The translations under genes and the position numbers were made by a program. The notes under the pieces are model-generated. The model ran no database searches. It was not told where the DNA came from and worked only from the letters and a program-made list of their open reading frames with translations. Of a stretch of DNA of 64,000 nucleotides, positions 26,337 to 33,981 are shown piece by piece. Every line of letters starts with the position of its first letter. The stretch's first letter is position 1. Origin of the DNA: Vibrio barjaei (GTDB taxonomy: Bacteria; Pseudomonadota; Gammaproteobacteria; Enterobacterales; Vibrionaceae); assembly GCF_001639065.2 (NCBI RefSeq), contig NZ_LQXO02000034.1:62001-126000 (forward strand), in the 5' to 3' direction.

Positions 26337-27109
26337 TACCATACCTTCCACGCTGCTTCGTTGTTGTCCCACATTTCCTGCAATTGTTGCTTGTCACGCA
26401 ACGCATCCATCGGTTTCCAAAAACCCTGATGCTTGAAGGTCATCATATGGCCCTCTGATGCTAAATTTCTTAATGGTGCTTGTTCAAATACACAAGTCTC
26501 ATCTTCATCCAAGTAATCAAATACCATCGGTTCACAAACAAAGTATCCAGCGTTAATCCAAGAACCATCGCCCAACGGTTTTTCTTGAAAACTATTTACT
26601 TTCCCACTCTCAGAAATATCGATAGAGCCGAATCGACCCTCAGGCTGGTAACTTGTCATAGTAATACCGCATTCAGATTTTCTATGAAAATCCACCAACT
26701 CATCAATATTAATATCTGCTACTCCATCGCCATAGGTAAGTAAGAAAGTCTCATTGCCAATATGCTTTTGAGCTCTCTTAATTCTAGCACCTGTCATTGC
26801 ATTCAATCCAGTATCCACTAGTGTTACATTCCAATCTTCACTCTTATTTGAGTGAACAGTCATATCACCTGTTTGTGTATTTATCGTAACATCACTTTGA
26901 TGAAGAGAATAATTTAAAAAGTACTCTTTAATATAGTAACTCTTATACCCTAAAAGAATGACGAAGTCTTTTATACCATACTCAGAGTACGTTTTCATGA
27001 TATGCCACAGGATTGGTTTCCCTCCGATCTCGACCATTGGTTTAGGTCGAACATCAGTTTCCTCTGCCAGTCTAGTACCAAAACCACCCGCTAAAATTAC
27101 TGCCTTCAT
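26336..27109 (-). CDS. rfbF: Glucose-1-phosphate cytidylyltransferase
   Basis: Makes CDP-glucose from CTP and glucose-1-phosphate (also ddhA). Nucleotidyltransferase signature MKAVILAGGFGTRLAEET with VRPKPMVEIGGKPILWHIMK, and the catalytic-site QEKPLGDGSWINAGYFV. 257 aa, exactly the family length. With rfbG overlapping downstream it commits carbon to a CDP-6-deoxyhexose branch, independent of the GDP-mannose branch from manBC in the same operon. Confidence 0.95.
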   Translation of the reverse strand: MKAVILAGGFGTRLAEETDVRPKPMVEIGGKPILWHIMKTYSEYGIKDFVILLGYKSYYIKEYFLNYSLHQSDVTINTQTGDMTVHSNKSEDWNVTLVDTGLNAMTGARIKRAQKHIGNETFLLTYGDGVADINIDELVDFHRKSECGITMTSYQPEGRFGSIDISESGKVNSFQEKPLGDGSWINAGYFVCEPMVFDYLDEDETCVFEQAPLRNLASEGHMMTFKHQGFWKPMDALRDKQQLQEMWDNNEAAWKVW

Positions 27110-27115
27110 ATTTCC

Positions 27116-28006
27116 TCACGAATTCTTAATTGTCTGAATTATTTTCTTTGGTGCCACCACCAATAGCCTGCCTAGATTAACCAAAACTCTTTTATACTTG
27201 CTTGATTCTTTTGCTTGTCCCCTATATACATTTAGTTCGACAAGTTCATTTAAAAGTGGACTGGTATGTAGGTTTGCTCTCCCTTTTAAGTATTCTGAAT
27301 CCGCATCGTGCCACGAGCAGCTGAAGTGATGGCAGATCGCAGTATTTTTTGTATAACTATTTATTGTAAATGTTGAGTTACCATCGTTATCTTGGCAAGG
27401 AGTAAGTGGACTTAAATAATCTTGAGGATATACTTTTACACCCGATATTATCGTAGGCTCATTTAGACTAGGTGAGGTGCCCATTCCATCTACATTATGT
27501 CCATTCCAACTAAAGTATAAGGACGTCATCTGAGGTGACATAAAATAGAATATTTTCCTTCTCCAAACAGAGACATTACCTAAACCTTCGTACGTTTCAC
27601 ACATGAACTCAGCCAAAGGACTACCTTTGATACAGCCCATTGAGTGGCCGGTATACCACCCCCCCTCTTTATTATCGATGCCGATAAAAGAGTGAGTTTT
27701 ATCATCGAGCTCTGATACCATTTTATCTAATAATTCGCCCGAAATGACTTCAATATCTGCATCGAGATAAACACCACCATGTTCTCGAAGAACCCACCAC
27801 CTGAAGTAATCGCTCAGAAACGCATGGTCCCTTGCTTCAAACATTAACTGAGAAAACTTACAGGCATCCAAAGGCAAGTTTTCTGCATTCCAATGCATTA
27901 TTTTGTATTCTGGAAGCTGTTCTTCCCAAGTCTTCAAATATCGCTCATACGGGTCTGGTTTTCCATCAAAACCGAAATAAATTCTATGTAAAATCTTACT
28001 GGTCAT
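27116..28006 (-). CDS. Glycosyltransferase family 32 (DXD sugar transferase), copy B
   Basis: 296 aa GT-A glycosyltransferase of the Gly_transf_sug/OCH1-like family: IPHR-like KILHRIYFGFDG at the N-terminus, HAFLSDYFRWWVLREHGGVY and the metal-binding YLDADIEV (DxD). A basic C-terminal tail (KKIIQTIKNS) may touch the membrane. Clearly a paralogue of the next gene upstream (shared KTWEEQLPEYKI, GGVYLDADIEVI, YPQDYLSP). A G7 tract at 27659-27665 encodes EGGW near residue 115. Overlaps its paralogue by 1 bp. Sugar specificity unknown. Confidence 0.85.
   Translation of the reverse strand: MTSKILHRIYFGFDGKPDPYERYLKTWEEQLPEYKIMHWNAENLPLDACKFSQLMFEARDHAFLSDYFRWWVLREHGGVYLDADIEVISGELLDKMVSELDDKTHSFIGIDNKEGGWYTGHSMGCIKGSPLAEFMCETYEGLGNVSVWRRKIFYFMSPQMTSLYFSWNGHNVDGMGTSPSLNEPTIISGVKVYPQDYLSPLTPCQDNDGNSTFTINSYTKNTAICHHFSCSWHDADSEYLKGRANLHTSPLLNELVELNVYRGQAKESSKYKRVLVNLGRLLVVAPKKIIQTIKNS
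27659..27665 (-). repeat. Homopolymer G7 tract (C7 on + strand) in GT32 copy B
   Basis: Seven Cs on the + strand, in frame within the GT32 gene; slippage would truncate the enzyme near residue 115. One of three such tracts in this operon. Confidence 0.5.
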
Positions 28007-28908
28007 TAAAACCTCTCCTTAACTTTTTTAAGGAAATAAACTGGGTTTGTAATCATTACTTTAAGAGCTTTTTTCACAGAAAGCTGACCACTTTCATCTC
28101 TAAACCTGTATTTTGATGCAATATTTTCTTCACCGCAAACATTGATTTTAGCAAGATAATCACAGTACTCATGGAACCTCATAGGTTTCCTTCTGTGTTT
28201 TTCAGACTCAGGGTCTACTTTTTCAACATTAAGATTTGAGAATAAATGGTAAATGCATGTGTTTTCGCTTACGTTCATCTGTACACCCGTCGTTGTGAAC
28301 TTAGGTGAGAAGTAATCCTGTGGATAGATCTTTACCCTGCCAACAATAATTGGCTTTTCTAGTTTGGTCAAAAAACCTTTAGTCTCTTCTAGGCCGTGCT
28401 CTCGAAAATATAAACTCATCAATTGAGGGCCTATTAGTCCCCTTTCTTGTCTCCAATGCCATAAAGGCCCAGATAAAGTTTCACTGTACATATTATACAT
28501 AAAATCAACTAGATCTGACCCTTTTTTGGCGGCCATAGTCTGTGCTGTTGGATGACCATTATGAAACTCTTCTACACCAACGAATGCATCGTATTCATCA
28601 GAATTTTCTAATTCACGAACCAATCGATCAAAAACTTCACCATTTAACACTTCACAATCTGCATCAAGGTATACGCCTCCATATTCTTTCAGCGCATTCC
28701 ACCTTACGAACTCACTCATAAAAACAGGGTCATTCTTATAATGAGACCTCTTCATCCAATCATTTGCGCCAAAGTCTACGTTTGACTTATTCCACTTTTT
28801 TATTTCATACTGGGGTAGCTGCTCTTCCCACGTTTTCAAATAATGTAGAAACGGGTCTTCGTAAGGAGGTAAATGCTCAAAGTAGCAACGGTGTAATATT
28901 TTATTCAT
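28006..28908 (-). CDS. Glycosyltransferase family 32 (DXD sugar transferase), copy A
   Basis: 300 aa, paralogue of the gene downstream. KILHRCYFEHLPPYEDPFLHYL at the N-terminus, MSEFVRWNALKEYGGVYLDADCEVL carries the DxD, and GRVKIYPQDYFSPK is shared with copy B. Overlaps the WbdD-like gene by 4 bp (ATGA type). With its sister it probably adds two residues of the O-antigen repeat unit or a branch; donors could be GDP-mannose or the CDP-6-deoxyhexose made nearby. Confidence 0.85.
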   Translation of the reverse strand: MNKILHRCYFEHLPPYEDPFLHYLKTWEEQLPQYEIKKWNKSNVDFGANDWMKRSHYKNDPVFMSEFVRWNALKEYGGVYLDADCEVLNGEVFDRLVRELENSDEYDAFVGVEEFHNGHPTAQTMAAKKGSDLVDFMYNMYSETLSGPLWHWRQERGLIGPQLMSLYFREHGLEETKGFLTKLEKPIIVGRVKIYPQDYFSPKFTTTGVQMNVSENTCIYHLFSNLNVEKVDPESEKHRRKPMRFHEYCDYLAKINVCGEENIASKYRFRDESGQLSVKKALKVMITNPVYFLKKVKERF

Positions 28909-30569
28909 CGGACATTCCTAAATAGACGTGCTATAAAATCAATGAGTTTTATAGATTTCCTTTCTTTAAAAATATTGAGTTCGTTAGTAATTCTCTTAGA
29001 GTTTTCGCGCTCAATGTTATTCAAACTTTCCAATTCAGCAATTTTACTTCTAGCAGTATCTAAATCAACTTTATATGTCGATAACTGTGTCACCAATCGG
29101 TTGTTCTCAGTTTCCTGTTCTAAATAACGGTTATCTTTTTCGTTCAAACAATGTTGAAAGGTAGTTGATAATAGCCTAATCTCTTCAATAAAGTACGAAA
29201 GCAAGCTATTATTTTCAATTAGTTCACTGTTTTTATTAATGCAACGCTCCTCTTCTAAATCTTTAATAATACGAAGAAAAAGTGTTTTATCCTCATAGTT
29301 TCTAAAGTTATTTTCAAGAACGTTACATATAGAATTCGGGACACTATTCAAGTTTAATTTAAATGTTCTTACTGGATCAGGTTCACTTACCTTACCAGAG
29401 AAGATCTCTATCACAAATAGAACAAAAGAGGCAAATATAGTACTAGGATTTGAGCAATCTTTCATTTCACTGCTAATTGCTCCATAATCAATTAATCTAG
29501 CTTCTAAATTGTCAGAAACTATTATATTCCAAGGTCTAAGATCATTAACATAGAGCCCAAGTTTCTCTAGTTCAGACAATTCACCTAGAATATCATCAAA
29601 GACTTTCCACCTCTGTTCATTAGTAAGATCTCCGATGACATCACTCAAAAGTTCCCCATTGTAAATTGTTCTTTTTAAGTACATTTTATTAGAATCTTCT
29701 TCAAAGCTAATCAACTTTAGAGCTTCAAATCCATTGTTATTTAAATAACTAAGCTTATCCTTTTCATTCAACAGTTCGGTAACATTAATATTGAGGCTAT
29801 CTAATCTTTCCTTATCAAAGACCTTCATTATGTAATTATCAGCTAAAAAGTAGGTACGACTAGCACAATGAGCCCCATACTCAAACTTATGCGATTGCGT
29901 CAGAACTTTGTTAAAACGCTCAACACCATTACGATCCAATGTATAAAAGTTACTTGCAAAATACATCGGCCGAGAAATATGAGATAAGTGAGTTTCGAAA
30001 CTTGATATTAGCTTTGTGAACCTGTATCTATTAAGGGTCTGTCTCTCATCTTTTGGTAAAGCCTCAGCCCAATACACAGGCTCTTCTTTTACAGCCAGTT
30101 CAAAAAAGGAAAATTTGGTTTTTTCGGCCAAAATCCCTAATAGTTCTTGAACAAATGATAGACCTTTCTCAGCAATTAAATGATGAAATAGTGAAAATCC
30201 TAATACAATATCAAATTGGTCTTTTTCAATTCCATTAATAAATTCAATTGCATCCGCTTGTAAGAACTGAATATCGTACTGGCTATTTTCATTAGCGAGA
30301 AACTTACAAACATTAATATTCTCTTCAAGAAAATCAACACCTGTGACATCATAACCAAGTTCAGCAAGGCTTAAACTAAAAAAACCCTGGGCACACCCTA
30401 GGTCAAGGATTTTTATCTGCTTACCTTCATCCCCATTTAATGATTTGATTATCTCGGAAATTTCTTCTAACCGATCTAAACAATTTCTGGATGTCACATC
30501 ATACTCTTTATGTCCAAAAATAGGCTGGTAAACCTCTGGTAAGGATTTAATCAATTCTTTAATTTTCAT
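28905..30569 (-). CDS. wbdD: WbdD-like O-antigen chain-terminating methyltransferase/kinase
   Basis: Resembles E. coli O9a WbdD, which caps the non-reducing end of an ABC-exported polysaccharide with phosphate and methyl and so stops elongation. Domains: N-terminal SAM methyltransferase (ILDLGCAQGFFSLSLAELG, about 54-72; FFELAVKEEPVYW), a kinase-like domain (about 235-440) with catalytic NDLRPWN (D343, N348) and the metal-binding LIDYG (D361), then a coiled coil (about 462-537) and a basic tail KLIDFIARLFRNVR. 554 aa against about 708 in O9a: the coiled coil and C-terminal partner-binding part are much shorter. Directly downstream of wzt, as the pathway predicts. Confidence 0.9.
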   Translation of the reverse strand: MKIKELIKSLPEVYQPIFGHKEYDVTSRNCLDRLEEISEIIKSLNGDEGKQIKILDLGCAQGFFSLSLAELGYDVTGVDFLEENINVCKFLANENSQYDIQFLQADAIEFINGIEKDQFDIVLGFSLFHHLIAEKGLSFVQELLGILAEKTKFSFFELAVKEEPVYWAEALPKDERQTLNRYRFTKLISSFETHLSHISRPMYFASNFYTLDRNGVERFNKVLTQSHKFEYGAHCASRTYFLADNYIMKVFDKERLDSLNINVTELLNEKDKLSYLNNNGFEALKLISFEEDSNKMYLKRTIYNGELLSDVIGDLTNEQRWKVFDDILGELSELEKLGLYVNDLRPWNIIVSDNLEARLIDYGAISSEMKDCSNPSTIFASFVLFVIEIFSGKVSEPDPVRTFKLNLNSVPNSICNVLENNFRNYEDKTLFLRIIKDLEEERCINKNSELIENNSLLSYFIEEIRLLSTTFQHCLNEKDNRYLEQETENNRLVTQLSTYKVDLDTARSKIAELESLNNIERENSKRITNELNIFKERKSIKLIDFIARLFRNVR

Positions 30570-31811
30570 CTATTCAACCAATTCTTTGAAATTTGCTTTT
30601 AAATCAATAATCCCCCAAAACTCATCCATATTCGTTACTTGGATAATTATGGAATCATAACGCCTATCTAAAGGAATCAATTCCCCCCCCTCCTGACTGG
30701 AAAGTCCAAGGGATAGCATATAACTGCCCTCATTTAAACTAATTGGCAAATCAAATTCGTACTCATTTGTTGTATTAGTAGTCGCGCTGATAGCCTCTCC
30801 ATTGATAATTTTTGAATTAATGCCATATAAGAACTCTCCGGAAATTGATTTTATGAGAAAACCTACTACTAATTCACCTATGTCATCAAGAAAATCTGCT
30901 GTAAGCTTTACTTTAAGTCTTTCATTTGTTTTAAAATTATTGGTTTCAACATTGTTACTATTACTTAACTTATAGTCACTTATTTTAGCTCTACGATCTC
31001 CCCAACGATACTCTTCTTTTCGATAACCTACTCTATCGTGATATTTCTCATCCTCTTCTATCAACGCCAAATCTTTGATTTTCTCTTTTTTTCCAAATAA
31101 AGCATCCAAGTATTTATTGATAACATAATCTGACGCTCCGTAAGCATCAACTTTGCCATCTTTTAAAAATAGTGCTTTATTACAATGCTTAGTAATATCA
31201 CCAGCATTGTGGCTTACTAAAAGTAATGTTGTACCTTGCTTTCTAAAATCTGAGATACGTTCATAACACTTCGCTTGAAAATACGCATCACCTACTGATA
31301 ACGCTTCATCAACTATAAGGATATCAGGTCTTGCCATAGTAGCGACAGAGAATGCGAGCCTAACCATCATTCCGCTAGAATATGTTCTAACTGGTTGGTC
31401 AATATACTCTCCAATCTCAGCGAATTTTTCAATTTCATCAAACACACTAGAAATAAATTCGTTACTATAGCCCAAAATATTCCCTGCCATATAGACATTC
31501 TGCCTCCCAGTGAACTCTGGATGGAAACCCATTCCAAGCTCCAGAAGCGCAGAAACCTTCCCTTCTAAGCTAACCTTGCCATGGGTAGCATGAGTTGTGC
31601 CAGTAATGATTTTAAGCAGGGTACTTTTTCCAGCTCCATTTACACCAACTATTCCTAGAGACTCTCCTGGTTCTACAACAAAGCTAATATTTTTTAATAC
31701 CGGAATAGAATTATGTGAATTTATTCCGGTAAATAGCTCAAACAGCCTCTTGTACTTGCTATCATAGGATTTGTACTCCTTTGTCAAGTCATCAACTATT
31801 ATCTTTCCCAT
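30570..31811 (-). CDS. wzt: O-antigen ABC transporter ATPase Wzt with C-terminal carbohydrate-binding domain
   Basis: Cytoplasmic ATPase of the Wzm-Wzt exporter. Walker A GVNGAGKST (about 56-64), signature YSSGMMVRLAFS, Walker B ILIVDEALSVGD and switch LLLVSHN. At 413 aa it has an extra C-terminal beta-sandwich (about 265-413), which in O9a-type Wzt recognises the WbdD cap before export. A G8 tract (30683-30690) lies in frame in this domain at about residue 374 (QEGGEL). Overlaps wzm by 1 bp; abuts wbdD with no gap. Confidence 0.94.
   Translation of the reverse strand: MGKIIVDDLTKEYKSYDSKYKRLFELFTGINSHNSIPVLKNISFVVEPGESLGIVGVNGAGKSTLLKIITGTTHATHGKVSLEGKVSALLELGMGFHPEFTGRQNVYMAGNILGYSNEFISSVFDEIEKFAEIGEYIDQPVRTYSSGMMVRLAFSVATMARPDILIVDEALSVGDAYFQAKCYERISDFRKQGTTLLLVSHNAGDITKHCNKALFLKDGKVDAYGASDYVINKYLDALFGKKEKIKDLALIEEDEKYHDRVGYRKEEYRWGDRRAKISDYKLSNSNNVETNNFKTNERLKVKLTADFLDDIGELVVGFLIKSISGEFLYGINSKIINGEAISATTNTTNEYEFDLPISLNEGSYMLSLGLSSQEGGELIPLDRRYDSIIIQVTNMDEFWGIIDLKANFKELVE
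30683..30690 (-). repeat. Homopolymer G8 tract (C8 on + strand) in the wzt carbohydrate-binding domain
   Basis: Eight Cs on the + strand, in frame. A one-base slip would alter the last 40 residues of the Wzt cap-recognition domain. Candidate contingency locus. Confidence 0.55.
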
Positions 31812-32605
31812 TACAACTCGTCCACTAATTCTTTATTACAGCGTAAATAAAACAAATAACCAAATATACCAACACCGATTGTTATGATCAGTACTGGTGT
31901 AAGAAATGAATAGTCTGGCATTTTATTGTGAAGGAATATTTCTTGATAACAGTGAATGATTCTAGCCATTGGGTTTATGTATATATGTTCTTTAAAGGCC
32001 ACTGGTAATATTTCTGCAGAGTAAACAATAGGGGTCGCCCAAAAACCTAACTGTAAGACTACGTCAATAAATTGTCCAACATCACGAACAAATACATTGA
32101 GAAGCCCAATAAAAAGCCCCAATGCAGCACTAAATGCCAACTGCAATATTAATACTGGGAACATATACATTAACGAAAAAACATTAAACTTCCCGATTAT
32201 CAATAGAAAAAATATAAACAAGGAAAATATTATTGCAAAGTTAACGACGGCAATTGACGATACAATTATAGGTAGACAAATCCTTGGAAAACTCTGTTTC
32301 TTAAGCAAATTGCTGTTTTCAATAAACATACTTCTACTGCGTAAAAGAACTTCGCTGAATAACCCCCAAGTGAGCAAACCAGAACATAAGTAAATACTAA
32401 ATGCATATTCTCCTAGCTCCCCCGGTAATCTAGCCTTCATGAGATTAGAAAATACTAAAGTATAGACAGCAATCATAGACAAAGGCTGCAAAATTAACCA
32501 TAACGCTCCTAAAAAACTAGACTGATACCTAGATTGGAAATCCCGTTTGATTGAACCCCAAATAAATGAACGATGGGAGTAAATTGGTTTAAAGAGGTCT
32601 AACAT
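31811..32605 (-). CDS. wzm: O-antigen ABC transporter permease Wzm
   Basis: Inner-membrane permease of the ABC-2 family, 264 aa with about six TM helices. The N-terminal cytoplasmic SFIWGSIKRDFQSRYQSS and the first helix region LGALWLILQPLSMIAVYTLV are typical of Wzm/TagG. FVRDVGQFIDVVLQLGFWATPIVY is the conserved later loop and helix. Overlaps manB by 7 bp and wzt by 1 bp. Moves undecaprenyl-PP-linked complete chains to the periplasm. Confidence 0.95.
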   Translation of the reverse strand: MLDLFKPIYSHRSFIWGSIKRDFQSRYQSSFLGALWLILQPLSMIAVYTLVFSNLMKARLPGELGEYAFSIYLCSGLLTWGLFSEVLLRSRSMFIENSNLLKKQSFPRICLPIIVSSIAVVNFAIIFSLFIFFLLIIGKFNVFSLMYMFPVLILQLAFSAALGLFIGLLNVFVRDVGQFIDVVLQLGFWATPIVYSAEILPVAFKEHIYINPMARIIHCYQEIFLHNKMPDYSFLTPVLIITIGVGIFGYLFYLRCNKELVDEL

Positions 32606-33981
32606 CCTTTAATCATCTCCGTGATAGTCGAGACCAAGTTATCTACTTTCTCTTTATCATTTCTTGATTCAACATTTAGTCGAAGTAGGTTTTCAGTGTT
32701 TGATACTCTGATATTCAATCTTGTATCTGATGTTGAAATACTGAGTCCATCTACTGTATCTATAGTTTTCTTAGTTTGTTCTAGTAGATTCATAACCTTT
32801 TGGGTCACCATCTCTACCGAAGCACCTTTAAAATTAATCTCACCACTACAAGGAAATTTTCTAAGCCTTTCATGAACTAAGTTAGATAGGGAGAGTCCCT
32901 TTAGGGACACTAGTTCAGCAACAAGCAACCATGGAATCATACCGGAATCACAATACGCAAAGTCTCGAAAATAATGATGTGCGCTCATTTCACCACCATA
33001 AATAGCATCCTCCTTACGCATTCTCTCTTTAATAAAGGCATGCCCTGTTTTTGACATGATAGGAGTACCACCCGCTTTTTCTACAATATCAACTGTGTTC
33101 CACACTAAACGTGGGTCATGTATTATTTTGGCTCCTGGCTCTTTTTGGAGAAATGCTTCAGCTAATAAGCCTACAATATAGTAACCCTCGATGAAGTCAC
33201 CCTTTTCGTCAAACAGGAAACAGCGATCAAAGTCTCCATCGAAGGCAATGCCCATATCAGCTTTATGTGCTTTCACCGCGTTTGCTGTATCTTGCCGACA
33301 TTCTGGTAGTAATGGGTTTGGAATACCGTTCGGAAAATTGCCATCTTCTTCATGATGGACCTTTATAATTTCCATAGGAATATTCAAAGCATTAAAACGT
33401 TTTTCCAGAGAGTCAATGACATGACCAGCGGCACCGTTACCCGAGTTGATAACTAACTTCATCGGTTTAATATTTTCTGGGTTAATGTATCCCATTAAAT
33501 GATCAGTATAGTCACTAAGAATATCAATATTCGTGTACGTACCTTTTTCAGAGACATCAGCAAACACATTCTCTTCTGCAAGAGTCTGAATATCTCTCAA
33601 GCCAGTATCGCCACTGATAGGCTTAGCCCCTTCACGTACAAGTTTCATACCATTGTAATCCATAGGGTTGTGACTGGCCGTCACTTCAATGCCACCATCA
33701 ACACCTAGATGAAAAGTGGCAAAGTAAACTTCTTCTGTTCCCGACAAACCGATATCTAACACGTTAACACCAGCATCCATTAAGCCGTCGCTAAGAGCCA
33801 ATTTAAGTTCTTCACTTGTCAGACGAACGTCACCACCAACAACAATCGATTTCTCGCCTTCGCTATCGCTCTTTAAGAATTGCCCGTATGCACGACCAAT
33901 ACGATAAGCGATATCATTGTTTAACTCTTCACCTAGTTGACCACGGATATCGTAGGCTTTAAAACATGTTAACTTCGTCAT
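32599..33981 (-). CDS. manB: Phosphomannomutase ManB/CpsG
   Basis: Interconverts mannose-6-phosphate and mannose-1-phosphate for GDP-mannose. Alpha-D-phosphohexomutase with catalytic phosphoserine in VTASHNPMDYNG, metal loop DGDFDRCF, sugar-binding GGEMSAHHYFRDF and phosphate-binding SNTENLLRLNVE-type C-terminus. 460 aa, close to E. coli CpsG (456). Overlaps the manC stop by 1 bp. Confidence 0.95.
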   Translation of the reverse strand: MTKLTCFKAYDIRGQLGEELNNDIAYRIGRAYGQFLKSDSEGEKSIVVGGDVRLTSEELKLALSDGLMDAGVNVLDIGLSGTEEVYFATFHLGVDGGIEVTASHNPMDYNGMKLVREGAKPISGDTGLRDIQTLAEENVFADVSEKGTYTNIDILSDYTDHLMGYINPENIKPMKLVINSGNGAAGHVIDSLEKRFNALNIPMEIIKVHHEEDGNFPNGIPNPLLPECRQDTANAVKAHKADMGIAFDGDFDRCFLFDEKGDFIEGYYIVGLLAEAFLQKEPGAKIIHDPRLVWNTVDIVEKAGGTPIMSKTGHAFIKERMRKEDAIYGGEMSAHHYFRDFAYCDSGMIPWLLVAELVSLKGLSLSNLVHERLRKFPCSGEINFKGASVEMVTQKVMNLLEQTKKTIDTVDGLSISTSDTRLNIRVSNTENLLRLNVESRNDKEKVDNLVSTITEMIKGC

